From assembly GCA_005888335.1 (NCBI GenBank), contig VAWY01000067.1:1-44720 (forward strand): a DNA stretch of 44,720 nucleotides, written 5' to 3'. Source of the DNA: Actinomycetota bacterium. Lineage in GTDB: Bacteria; Actinomycetota; Thermoleophilia; Solirubrobacterales; Solirubrobacteraceae. The notes below the pieces were generated by a model. That model saw only the letters and a list, made by a program, of their open reading frames with translations, did not search any database and was not told the DNA's origin. This document shows positions 30,943-39,198 of the stretch, piece by piece. The position numbers and the translations under genes are program-made. The first letter of the stretch is position 1; every line of letters begins with the position of its first letter.

Positions 30943-32082
30943 ATGAACAAGCTCGTCGGCGGCGTCGCGACCGCCCTGCTCGCGTCCGCGGTGCTCGCCG
31001 CGCCGGCGGGCGCCGCCACCGTCACCGTCCGCGTCGAAGGCACGAGCACCACGCTCGTCCTGTTGACGCGCGTGACCACCGCCCCCGGCCAGATCGTCAA
31101 GGACGGCAACCCGGCCCACGCCTGCAACGCCGAGCACGCGATCGGCGCCCTCGAGCTCGCGACGGGCGGCGACTGGTCGGGCCCGTGGTTCAACGGGCTC
31201 GGCTACTCGGTCGAGACCGTCCGCGGCGAGACCCACAACGCCGGCACCAACGAGTTCTACGCGTTCTGGATCGACGGGAAGGCGGCCCAGCAGGGCGTCT
31301 GCGACCAGACCCTCGCCGACGGGGACGAGCTGCTCTTCTACCCCGACTGCTTCGGCGGCGGCTGCACGAGCCCGTCGCCGCTCGACCTCACCGCGCCGGC
31401 GACCGCACAGCGCGGCGCGCCGTTCGACGTCCGCGTCGTGACCCTCGACGGCAACGGCGGCTCGGCCCCCGCGCAGGGCGCGACCGTGACGGCCGGCGGC
31501 GCGACGGCGACGACCGGCGCCGACGGCGTGGCGGCGCTGAGCGTCCCGACGACCGGCACCTTCGAGGTGCGCGCCACCAAGGCGGGCGCCGTGCGCGCGA
31601 CCGGCGATCAGGTCTGCGTCCACGACGGCGACGACGGCACGTGCGGGACGACCAGGCCCGAGACCCCGGCGTCCGAGCCGGCGCCCGCGGCACCGGCGCC
31701 CGACCGAACGTCTCCCGTGGCGAAGATCACCGCGATCCCCGAGGCCCATGTCTTCGCCCACGGCAAGGGCCCGCGGGTCCTGCGCGGCACCGTCGGGGGC
31801 GAGCCCGGCGGCCTGCTGATGGTCAAGCTGCGCCTGACCCGCAACGACGGCGGGCGCTGCAGCTCCTTCTCGGGCAAGCTCGAGCGGTTCCGGCCGGCGC
31901 GCTGCGGGGCGACCCACGGCCGCTGGTTCGCGATCGGCTCGAGCGCCGACTGGAGCTACCTGCTGCCGACGCGGCCGCCGCGGGGACGCTACGTGCTCGA
32001 TGTCAACGCGATCGACAAGGCCTACAACCGCGACGACGCCCGCCGGCGCGGCGGCAACCGGGTGGTGTTCGTTGTCCGGTAG
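30943..32082 (+). CDS. exported DUF4430 (transcobalamin-like) protein with Ig-like domain
   Basis: 379 residues from ATG 30943, the first gene after the riboswitch. Signal peptide to about residue 24 (LAAPAGAATV). Residues about 25-135 form a DUF4430-like domain: a Cys-containing start, then EFYAFWIDGKAAQQGVC and LADGDELLFYPDC, matching the W/F-x-V/I-N/D-G ... L-x-D-G-D pattern of the transcobalamin C-terminal beta domain. Then an Ig-like repeat (PFDVRVVTLDGNGGSAPAQG), a Pro/Ala linker, and a C-terminal beta domain with two Cys (GRCSSFSGKLERFRPARCGA). Likely secreted and involved in capturing cobalamin; that role is inferred from domain and operon. Confidence 0.75.
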   Translation: MNKLVGGVATALLASAVLAAPAGAATVTVRVEGTSTTLVLLTRVTTAPGQIVKDGNPAHACNAEHAIGALELATGGDWSGPWFNGLGYSVETVRGETHNAGTNEFYAFWIDGKAAQQGVCDQTLADGDELLFYPDCFGGGCTSPSPLDLTAPATAQRGAPFDVRVVTLDGNGGSAPAQGATVTAGGATATTGADGVAALSVPTTGTFEVRATKAGAVRATGDQVCVHDGDDGTCGTTRPETPASEPAPAAPAPDRTSPVAKITAIPEAHVFAHGKGPRVLRGTVGGEPGGLLMVKLRLTRNDGGRCSSFSGKLERFRPARCGATHGRWFAIGSSADWSYLLPTRPPRGRYVLDVNAIDKAYNRDDARRRGGNRVVFVVR

Positions 32083-32770
32083 CCGGGCGGCCGCCCTCCT
32101 GGCGACCGGCGCGGCGGCGCTCGCCGCCGCGCCCGGCGCGCTGGCCGCGGCGCCCCGGGTGCCGGCGATGGTCATCGCGCGCGACGGCACCCGGTTCGGC
32201 CCACGGACCGTCCCCGCGGGCGCTGCGCGCGTGAACGCCTGCCGCGTTCAGGCCGGCACGCCGCTCGCCGTGCTCGCCGCCTTCAATCGCGCCGGCGGCC
32301 CGCCCTTCCGCGCGCGCGGCGAGTGCTCGGCGCTCTACGTCTTCCAGATCGGCCGCGATCGAGCGCGCGGGCGCGCGGGCTGGGTCTACAAGGTCGGCCA
32401 CCGGGTGGGCACGACCGCCGCCGCCGATCCCAGCGGCCCGTTCGGGTCCGGCCGGCGCCTGGACGGCGGGCAGCGGGTCACGTGGTTCTGGTGCGTCGCG
32501 GCCGGGCGCTGCCAGCGCACGCTCGAGGTCGTCCGCCCGCCGCGCCGCGTGCCGGCCGGGCGCGGCGTGCGCGTCGCCGTGCGCGCGTACGACGACAACG
32601 GCCGCGGAGTGCCGGCGCGCGGCGCTCGGGTGGCGCTCGGCCGCACCACCGCGGTCACGGGCGCGGACGGCACCGCGGTCCTGATCGCCCGCGGCCACGG
32701 CCACCAGACGCTGCGCGCCGCGCGGCGCGGTCTCGTGCCCGCCTTCCCCGAGCCGGTGACTGTCGGATGA
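32072..32770 (+). CDS. exported protein with DUF4430-like domain, second copy
   Basis: 232 residues from TTG 32072, overlapping the previous gene by 11 nt; this start is chosen because it yields a signal peptide (SRAAALLATGAAALAAAPGA). The middle part contains FRARGECSALYVFQIGRDRA, GRAGWVYKVGHRVGTTAAAD and LDGGQRVTWFWCVAAGRCQ, which fit a divergent DUF4430 pattern with paired Cys. The C-terminal 70 residues are an Ig/Big-like strand domain (VRVAVRAYDDNGRGVPARGA). Probable partner of the other two exported proteins. Domain call moderate, function inferred. Confidence 0.62.
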   Translation: MSGSRAAALLATGAAALAAAPGALAAAPRVPAMVIARDGTRFGPRTVPAGAARVNACRVQAGTPLAVLAAFNRAGGPPFRARGECSALYVFQIGRDRARGRAGWVYKVGHRVGTTAAADPSGPFGSGRRLDGGQRVTWFWCVAAGRCQRTLEVVRPPRRVPAGRGVRVAVRAYDDNGRGVPARGARVALGRTTAVTGADGTAVLIARGHGHQTLRAARRGLVPAFPEPVTVG

Positions 32771-33696
32771 GGCGCGCCGGCGCCATGCTCGCCATGCTCG
32801 CCGCCCTCGTCGCGGCGGGGTGCGGCCTGGGCGCGGGCGCCCCGCCCGGCGGGGTCACGCTCACCGTGACCAAGGACTTCGGCGCCGGGCCGCTCGTCGA
32901 CGAGGCCAACCCGCGACGCGCCGGGGACGAGACCGTCATGCGCCTCCTGCAGCGCAACGCGCGCGTGCGCACGCGCTTCGGCGGCGGCTTCGTCCAGGCG
33001 ATCGACGGGGTGGCCGGCGGGCGGCGCGACGGGCGGCCGCTGGACTGGTTCTTCTACGTCAACGGGATCGAGTCGGCCAAGGGCGCGGCCGACACTCGCG
33101 TGCACGACGGCGACCGCGTCTGGTGGGATCGCCACGACTGGAGCGCCGCCATGCGCGTGCCAGCGGTCGTCGGCGCCTACCCCGAGCCGTTCCTGCACGG
33201 CGTGGACGGCAAGCGACTGCCCGTCCGCATCGAGTGCGGCCAGCCGGGCAGCCCGGCCTGCAGCCAGGTCGCGCGGGCGCTCGGCGACGCCGGTGTCACC
33301 GCCGGCGAGGGCACGATCGGCTCGAGCACCGGGCCCGAGTTGCTGCGCCTGCTCGTCGGTCCGTGGCCGACCCTGCGAGCCGACGACACGGTGCGCGCCC
33401 TCGAGCGCGGCCCGCGCGCGAGCGGCGTCTACGCACGCATCGCGGCCGACGGTCGGACGCTCGCGGCGCTCGACGAGCGCGGGCGCGTCGCGCGGCGACT
33501 GGGGCCGCGGACCGGCCTGGTCGCCGCCACGCAGGCGGCGGGCCAGCAGCCGACGTGGGTCGTCACGGGGACCGACGCGGCCGGCCTGGCAGCCGCGGTG
33601 CGCGCGTTCGCCGACGGCCCGAGCGCGCTCGACGGCAAGTTCGCGCTGGCCATCAGCGCGGACCGGGCGATCGGCCTCCCGGTGGTGTCCCGGTGA
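32767..33696 (+). CDS. DUF4430 (transcobalamin-like) lipoprotein
   Basis: 309 residues from ATG 32767 (ATGA overlap). Lipobox LVAAGC with Cys19 indicates a lipid anchor on the outer face. DUF4430 features at residues 30-125: VTLTVTKDFGAGPLVDEANP, ETVMRLLQRNARVRTRFGGG, DWFFYVNGIESAKGAADT, VHDGDRVWWDRHDW. This is the best DUF4430 match of the three. The C-terminal half (residues 130-309, with PAVVGAYPEPFLHGVDGKRL) is a separate alpha/beta domain I do not recognise; its two Cys (ECGQPGSPACSQ) may form a disulfide. Probably the membrane-attached B12-binding component. Confidence 0.75.
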   Translation: MRRAGAMLAMLAALVAAGCGLGAGAPPGGVTLTVTKDFGAGPLVDEANPRRAGDETVMRLLQRNARVRTRFGGGFVQAIDGVAGGRRDGRPLDWFFYVNGIESAKGAADTRVHDGDRVWWDRHDWSAAMRVPAVVGAYPEPFLHGVDGKRLPVRIECGQPGSPACSQVARALGDAGVTAGEGTIGSSTGPELLRLLVGPWPTLRADDTVRALERGPRASGVYARIAADGRTLAALDERGRVARRLGPRTGLVAATQAAGQQPTWVVTGTDAAGLAAAVRAFADGPSALDGKFALAISADRAIGLPVVSR

Positions 33697-34559
33697 TCTA
33701 CCGGCGCCGGGCCAGCCCGCTGCACGCGGCGCGCGCGGCGGTCGCCGGCGCCTACTGCCTCACGCTCGCGGTCGCCGCCTTCGCCACCGAGCACCCGCTC
33801 GTGCTCGCCGCGCTGCTGGTCGCCGTGCTGGGCGCGGGCGCGGCGGCGCGCGGGCTCGGCGACCTGCTGCGCGCGGGCCGCGTCGGGCTGGCCATCGGCG
33901 TGCTGCTCGCGCTGATCAACCCGTTCGTCGCCTCGGCCAACGGCCTGACCGTCGTCGCGCGCCTCGGCTCGGTTCCCGTCCTGCCCGACGACATCACGGC
34001 GGAGGCGATCGCGTACGGCGGCGTGCTCGGCCTGCGCGCCGTCGTCGTCGTGCTGGCCTGCGCGCTCGGCGCGATGTGCGTCGATCCCGACGAGCTCCTC
34101 GGGTTGTTCCGGCGCCGCTCGCTGCGCTCGGCGCTGACCGCGGCGCTCGCCACCCGGCTCGTGCCGGTGCTGGCCCGCGACGCCCGCCGGCTCGCCGACG
34201 CCCAGCGCTGCCGGCCGGGCCCGCCGCCGTCGCGGACGGCCGTCGTGCGCGCCGTCGCCGCCGGCGCGCTGGACCGGGCGATCGACGTCGCCGCCACGCT
34301 CGAGGTCCGCGGCTACGGGGCCGCGCCGCGAGCGATGTCGCGATCGCGGGTCCCGTGGTCACGCCACGACCTGGCGTTCGCCGCCGCCACGCTCGCGCTC
34401 GTCGCCCTGCTGGCCGGCGCGCGGCTGGCCGGCGTGGCGGGCTTCGAGGCCTACCCGCTGCTCCACGTCGACGCCGGCGCCGCCGAGGCCGCCCTGTGCG
34501 CCGCGCTGGTCGCCGTCGCCCTCGCGCCGTTCGCCGACCGCCGAGGGATTGAGCGATGA
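33693..34559 (+). CDS. ecfT: energy-coupling factor transporter transmembrane protein EcfT
   Basis: 288 residues from GTG 33693, whose start lies inside the previous stop. Hydrophobic helices include AYCLTLAVAAFATEHPLVLA and LRAVVVVLACALGAMCVDPD. EcfT features: DPDELLGLFRRRSLRSALTA leads into the coupling helices, and LEVRGYG near residue 205 corresponds to the conserved x-R-G motif that docks into the ATPases. More helices follow at the C-terminus. In ECF importers EcfT links the substrate-binding S component to the ATPases. Overlaps ecfA by 4 nt. Confidence 0.87.
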   Translation: MIYRRRASPLHAARAAVAGAYCLTLAVAAFATEHPLVLAALLVAVLGAGAAARGLGDLLRAGRVGLAIGVLLALINPFVASANGLTVVARLGSVPVLPDDITAEAIAYGGVLGLRAVVVVLACALGAMCVDPDELLGLFRRRSLRSALTAALATRLVPVLARDARRLADAQRCRPGPPPSRTAVVRAVAAGALDRAIDVAATLEVRGYGAAPRAMSRSRVPWSRHDLAFAAATLALVALLAGARLAGVAGFEAYPLLHVDAGAAEAALCAALVAVALAPFADRRGIER

Positions 34560-36142
34560 GCGAGGTCCTGCGGCTCGAGCGCTTCTCCTACCGCTACCCG
34601 GGCGCCGGCGCGGCCGCGCTGCGCGACATCTCGGTGTCGATCGCCGAGGACGAGTTCGTGGTCGTCGCCGGCGCGACCGGTTCGGGCAAGTCGACGCTCC
34701 TGCGCGCGGCGAGCGGCCTCGTCCCGCACTTCCACGGCGGCGACGCGGCCGGGCGCGTGGTCGTCGGCGGCCTGGACACGCGCGAGCACGGCCCCGCCGA
34801 GCTGTCGGCCGTCGCCGGCACCCTGTTCCAGGACCCCGAGACCCAGGTCGTCCTCGGCACGGTCCGCGCCGAGCTCGCCTTCCCGCTCGAGAACCGCGGC
34901 CGGCCGCCGGCGGCGGTCGCGCGCGGCGTGGAGGAGGCGGCGCTGGCGCTGGGCATCGAGGCGCTGCTCGATCGCTCGACGGCCGAGCTGTCGGGCGGCG
35001 AGCTGCAGCGCGTCGCGCTCGGCGCCGCGCTGGCCGGGCGACCGCGGCTGGTCCTGCTCGACGAGCCGACCTCGCAGCTCGACCCGGTCGCCGGGGACGA
35101 GCTGGTCTGGCTGCTGCGCCGGCTCAACGAGGAGCAGGGCACCGCGGTCGTGCTCGCCGAGCACCGCCTCGAGCGCTGCCTCGCGCACGCCGACCGGGTG
35201 CTCGCCTTCGCCGGCGGGCGCCTGGCCTGCGACGCGCCGCCGGGCGCCTTCCTGGAGTGGGCGATCGAGCACGCGCCCGAGCTGGCGACGCCCGGCGCGC
35301 GCATGTTCGCCGCGGCGGGCCTGCGCCCGCTGCCCGCGGGCGTCAAGGAGGCGCGCGCGACGCTGCGCGGCCAGGGGCTGCTCGACGAGCCCGAGCAGCC
35401 GCCCGCGCCGGCGCCGCGGGACAAGCCGCGCCGCACACGGGCGCCCGCCGCGCTCGCCCTGCGCAACGTCTGGCACGAGCTGCGCGACGGGCCCGCCCTG
35501 CTGCGCGGCGTCGACCTTGCCCTCGCGCCGGGCGAGCGCGTCGCGCTGCTCGGGCGCAACGGCGCCGGCAAGTCGACGCTCCTGCGCCACGCGCGTGGCC
35601 TGATGGAGCCGACGCGCGGGCGCGTCGAGCGCGCCGGGGCGATCGCCCTGCTGCTGCAGAACCCGGGCGACTACCTGCTCCACGAGCGCGTCGCGGACGA
35701 GCTCGACGCCGCGGCGCTCGACGCCGCCGGCCTCGGCGCGCTGGCCGACCGCCATCCGCGCGACCTGTCGGGCGGCGAGCGCCAGCGCCTCGCCCTGGCC
35801 ATCGTGACGGCGGGCGACGCGCCGCCCGCCGCGCTGCTGCTCGACGAGCCGACGCGCGGCATGGACCGCGCCGCCAAGGCCGCGCTCGCCGCCGAGCTGC
35901 GCGAGCGGTCCGCGGACGGCACCGCGGTCCTCGTCGCCACCCACGACGCGGAGTTCGCCGCCACGTTCGCCGAGCGCGCGGTGCTGCTCGCCGACGGGCG
36001 CGTCATCGCCGACGGCGCGCCGTGCGAGCTGCTCTCCGGCGGCTGGTACTTCGCCACCGAGACAGCGCGGATCGTCGGCGGCGGGGCGCTGCTGCCGGAG
36101 GAGGGCGCGGCGCGGCTGCGTGTCCCCATGGAGGTGCGATGA
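34556..36142 (+). CDS. ecfA: ECF transporter ATPase, two fused ABC domains (EcfAA')
   Basis: 528 residues. First ABC domain: Walker A GATGSGKS at 39-46, signature LSGGE 145-149, Walker B LVLLDEP 165-171. Second: GRNGAGKST near 333-341, LSGGERQ near 404, and LLLDEPTRGMD near 427. Both have intact catalytic motifs. The fusion replaces the separate EcfA1/EcfA2 pair. A linker of about 60 residues rich in Ala/Pro/Arg joins them. It powers uptake by the EcfT/S complex. Starts and ends with ATGA overlaps to its neighbours. Confidence 0.92.
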   Translation: MSEVLRLERFSYRYPGAGAAALRDISVSIAEDEFVVVAGATGSGKSTLLRAASGLVPHFHGGDAAGRVVVGGLDTREHGPAELSAVAGTLFQDPETQVVLGTVRAELAFPLENRGRPPAAVARGVEEAALALGIEALLDRSTAELSGGELQRVALGAALAGRPRLVLLDEPTSQLDPVAGDELVWLLRRLNEEQGTAVVLAEHRLERCLAHADRVLAFAGGRLACDAPPGAFLEWAIEHAPELATPGARMFAAAGLRPLPAGVKEARATLRGQGLLDEPEQPPAPAPRDKPRRTRAPAALALRNVWHELRDGPALLRGVDLALAPGERVALLGRNGAGKSTLLRHARGLMEPTRGRVERAGAIALLLQNPGDYLLHERVADELDAAALDAAGLGALADRHPRDLSGGERQRLALAIVTAGDAPPAALLLDEPTRGMDRAAKAALAAELRERSADGTAVLVATHDAEFAATFAERAVLLADGRVIADGAPCELLSGGWYFATETARIVGGGALLPEEGAARLRVPMEVR

Positions 36143-37752
36143 GCGGTTGGCAGCTCGCGACGTTCGCCGTTCTCGCCGTCGCGCTCGCCGCCGGCTTCGC
36201 CTGGTACGAGCGCGCGCAGCCGTCCAACCGCGTGCTCGCGCTCGTCGCGACGCTCGCGGCCCTGGCCGTCCTCGGGCGGATCGCGTTCGCGCCGCTGCCC
36301 AGCGTCAAGCCGACGCTCGACATCGTGCTCATCGCCGGCTTCGTGCTCGGCGGCGCGCCGGGCTTCGCCGTCGGCGCCGTCGGCGCGCTGGCGTCCAACC
36401 TCTTCTTCGGCCAGGGGCCGTGGACGCCGTGGCAGATGGCGATCTGGGGCGCGGTCGGCGTCTTCGGCGCCGCCCTCGGAGCGGCGACGGGGCGGCGGAT
36501 CGGGCGCCTCCCGCTCGCCGCCGCGTGCGGGCTGGCCGGCTACGCGTGCGGGACGCTGCTCGACGTCTCGACGTGGGTCGGCTTCGGCGGCGGCGAGAGT
36601 GGCACGCTCGGCTTCATCCTCGCCCGCGGCGTGCCCTTCGACCTCGCGCTGGCCGGCGGCAACGTCGCCTTCGCGCTGGCCTTCGGGCCTGCGCTCATCC
36701 GCGCGCTGGCGCGCTTCCGCGAGCGCCTGGACGTCACCTGGCATCCCGCCGGCGTGACGCTTGGCCTGGCCCTCGTCGCGATCGTGCCGGCCCCGCCGAG
36801 CGCGCACGCCGCCTCCGCGCTCGACCGCCCCGTCGCCTACCTGCGCGCCGCGCAGAACCGCGACGGCGGCTTCGGCCCGGCGCGCGGCCAGCCCTCCACG
36901 CAGCTGCACACCGCGTGGGCGGCGATGGGGCTCGCCGCCGCCGGCCGGCCACCCGGCCGCGCGGTCGTCGCCTACATCCGCCGCGGCGCAGGCCAGATGA
37001 CCGCCGCCGCCGACGTCGAGCGCACGATCCTCGGGCTGCGCGCCGCCGGCGCGCCGGCCGGCGATCTCGTGCAGCGCCTGCTGCGCAAGCGCGCCGCCGA
37101 CGGCTCGTTCGCACACCAGGTCAACGTGACGGCGTTCGCCGTCTTCGCGCTGCGCGCCGCCGGGCGCCCGCCGGGCGACGCGACGGTGCGCTCGGCCGGC
37201 CGCTGGATCGCGCGCCAGCAGAACCGCGACGGCGGCTTCTCGTTCGACCGCCGCGGCGGCCCGAGCGGCCCCGACGACACGGCCGCCGCGGTGCAGGCGC
37301 TCGTCGCCGCTGGGCGCCCGCGCACCGGCGCGGTCCCGCGCGCGGCCGTCTACCTCGTCGCCCGGCAGAACTCCGACGGCGGCTTCCCGCTGACCCAGGG
37401 CGCGCCGTCCAACGCGCAGTCGACGGCCTGGGCGATCCAGGCGCTGGTGGCCGCCGGGCGCGACGTCGACCGGGTGCGCCGCCAGGGCAGCCGCTCGCCG
37501 CTCGGCTACCTGCGCACGCTCGTCGCCGGCGACGGATCCGTGCGCTACTCGCGCACCAGCCGCCAGACGCCGGTCTGGGTCACCGCCCAGGCGCTGACCG
37601 CGCTCGCCCGCAAGCCGTTCCCGGTCACGGCGCCCCACCGCCGAGCCGCCGCCGAACGCTCCGCCGCGGCGCCCACGGCCGCCATCGCGGCAGCCACCCA
37701 CCTGGGGGGTTTCGTCGTCGCCGCCGTGCTGGCGTTGTTGCCGATGTCATAA
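36139..37752 (+). CDS. ECF S component fused to a prenyltransferase/squalene-cyclase-like alpha/alpha toroid
   Basis: 537 residues. Residues 1-205 hold about six transmembrane helices typical of an ECF S component (TLDIVLIAGFVLGGAPGFAV, ALASNLFFGQGPWTPWQMAI, GVPFDLALAGGNVAFALAFG). Residues about 230-490 are an extracytoplasmic domain of repeated PFTB/squalene-cyclase motifs: YLRAAQNRDGGFGPARG (near 234), WIARQQNRDGGFSFDRRGG (near 355), YLVARQNSDGGFPLTQG (near 405), and YLRTLVAGDGSVRYS (near 456). The last 25 residues are a further membrane helix (GGFVVAAVLALLPMS). The same toroid fold makes up the alpha domain of intrinsic factor and transcobalamin. Predicted cobalamin-specific S component with a built-in capture domain, from operon and riboswitch context. 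Confidence 0.82.
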   Translation: MSGWQLATFAVLAVALAAGFAWYERAQPSNRVLALVATLAALAVLGRIAFAPLPSVKPTLDIVLIAGFVLGGAPGFAVGAVGALASNLFFGQGPWTPWQMAIWGAVGVFGAALGAATGRRIGRLPLAAACGLAGYACGTLLDVSTWVGFGGGESGTLGFILARGVPFDLALAGGNVAFALAFGPALIRALARFRERLDVTWHPAGVTLGLALVAIVPAPPSAHAASALDRPVAYLRAAQNRDGGFGPARGQPSTQLHTAWAAMGLAAAGRPPGRAVVAYIRRGAGQMTAAADVERTILGLRAAGAPAGDLVQRLLRKRAADGSFAHQVNVTAFAVFALRAAGRPPGDATVRSAGRWIARQQNRDGGFSFDRRGGPSGPDDTAAAVQALVAAGRPRTGAVPRAAVYLVARQNSDGGFPLTQGAPSNAQSTAWAIQALVAAGRDVDRVRRQGSRSPLGYLRTLVAGDGSVRYSRTSRQTPVWVTAQALTALARKPFPVTAPHRRAAAERSAAAPTAAIAAATHLGGFVVAAVLALLPMS

Positions 37753-37765
37753 CCTGCCGCGCCGC

Positions 37766-38896
37766 ATGAAGGTCGGGGTCCCCACCGAGACGGCTGAGCG
37801 CGAGCGGCGCGTCGCGCTCGTCCCCGAGGTCGTCAAGCGCCTGACCGGCAAGGGCCACGAGGTGCTCGTCCAGCCCGGCGCGGGCGCTGGGGCGCGCCTG
37901 CCCGACGCGCTCTTCGAGGAGGCCGGTGCGCGCCTGACCGACGACGTCTGGGGCGCCGAGGTGGTCGCCAAGGTGGCCGCGCCGAACGCCGACGAGCTCG
38001 GCCGCCTGGGCACCGACACGCTGCTCATCGGCTTCCTGAACCCGCTCGGCGCGCCCCAGACGACGCAGGCGCTCGCCGCCGCGGGAGCCACCGCGCTCGC
38101 CATGGAGGCCATCCCGCGCATCTCGCGCGCGCAGGCGATGGACGCGCTGTCCTCGCAGGCCAACGTCGCCGGCTACAAGTCCGTGCTGCTCGCCGCCGAC
38201 CACATGGGCCGGCTGTTCCCGATGATGATGACCGCGGCCGGCACGATCCCGCCGGCCAAGGTGCTCGTCCTCGGCGCGGGCGTGGCCGGGCTGCAGGCGC
38301 TGGCCACCGCGCGCCGGCTCGGGGCCAAGACGACCGGCTACGACGTGCGCCCCGAGGTCGCCGAGCAGGTCCAGTCGCTCGGCGCGACCTTCCTCGACCT
38401 CGGCATCAGCGCCGCGGGCGAGGGCGGCTACGCGCGCGAGCTGACCGACGAGGAGCGCGCCCAGCAGCAGCAGGCGCTCACCGACGCCATCAAGGGCTTC
38501 GACGTCGTGATCACGACCGCCGCCGTGCCCGGCCGCCGCGCGCCGCGCCTGGTGCTCGCCGAGGCCGTCGAGGGCATGCGCCCCGGCTCGATGATCGTCG
38601 ACCTCGCCGCCGAGACGGGCGGCAACTGCGAGCTGACCGAGCCGGGGGAGACGATCGTCGCCCATGACGTGACGATCATGGGCCCGCTCAACCTGCCCTC
38701 GGAGATGCCCGAGCACGCGTCGATGCTCTACGCGCGCAACGTGCAGGCGCTGCTCGAGCTGCTCGAGGGCGAGGAGGGCGCGCTGAACGTGGACTTCGAC
38801 GACGAGGTCATCGCCGGCGCGTGCGTCGTGCGCAACGGCGAGATCGTCCACCCCGGCGCCAAGCAGGCCGTCGAGGCCGCGACCGCACAGACCTGA
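37766..38896 (+). CDS. pntAA: NAD(P) transhydrogenase subunit alpha part 1 (PntAA)
   Basis: 376 residues, opening MKVGVPTETAERERRVALVP as in PntA and alanine dehydrogenase. NAD-binding site VLVLGAGVAGLQALATARRL, then GYDVRPEVAEQVQSLGATF. The NAD loop ITTAAVPGRRAPRLVLAEAV and MRPGSMIVDLAAETGGNCEL separate it from alanine dehydrogenase. The three-subunit form (as in Rhodospirillum) is shown by the following two genes. It begins 13 bp after the B12 operon. The proton-pumping enzyme couples the proton gradient to NADPH formation. Confidence 0.93.
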   Translation: MKVGVPTETAERERRVALVPEVVKRLTGKGHEVLVQPGAGAGARLPDALFEEAGARLTDDVWGAEVVAKVAAPNADELGRLGTDTLLIGFLNPLGAPQTTQALAAAGATALAMEAIPRISRAQAMDALSSQANVAGYKSVLLAADHMGRLFPMMMTAAGTIPPAKVLVLGAGVAGLQALATARRLGAKTTGYDVRPEVAEQVQSLGATFLDLGISAAGEGGYARELTDEERAQQQQALTDAIKGFDVVITTAAVPGRRAPRLVLAEAVEGMRPGSMIVDLAAETGGNCELTEPGETIVAHDVTIMGPLNLPSEMPEHASMLYARNVQALLELLEGEEGALNVDFDDEVIAGACVVRNGEIVHPGAKQAVEAATAQT

Positions 38897-39198
38897 TGCT
38901 CCTCACCAACCTCACGATCCTCGTGCTGGCCGGCTTCGTCGGCTTCTACGTCATCTCCAAGGTGCCCAACACGCTGCACACGCCGCTGATGTCGGGCACC
39001 AACGCGATCCACGGGATCGTGCTGCTCGGCGGCCTGCTCGTGCTCGGCCTCCAGCACAACGGCACGATCAACAAGATCATCCTGGTCATCGCGATCGTCT
39101 TCGGCACGATCAACGTCGTCGGCGGCTTCCTGGTCACCGACCGCATGCTCGAGATGTTCAAGGGCCGCAAGCCCCCGCCGGGGGAGGGCGGCGACTGA
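38896..39198 (+). CDS. pntAB: NAD(P) transhydrogenase subunit alpha part 2 (PntAB)
   Basis: 100 residues from ATG 38896, overlapping the pntAA stop by 1 nt (TGATG). Three membrane helices: TNLTILVLAGFVGFYVISKV, AIHGIVLLGGLLVLGLQHNG, and KIILVIAIVFGTINVVGGFL with the conserved HTPLMSGTNAI before the second. It forms part of the proton channel together with PntB. Confidence 0.93.
   Translation: MLLTNLTILVLAGFVGFYVISKVPNTLHTPLMSGTNAIHGIVLLGGLLVLGLQHNGTINKIILVIAIVFGTINVVGGFLVTDRMLEMFKGRKPPPGEGGD

Noticed and set aside
34451..35944. Long minus-strand open frame opposite ecfA
   Set aside because: Arg/Gly/Ala-rich shadow of the ABC ATPase frame; high GC leaves antisense frames open. The ABC motifs fix the real strand.
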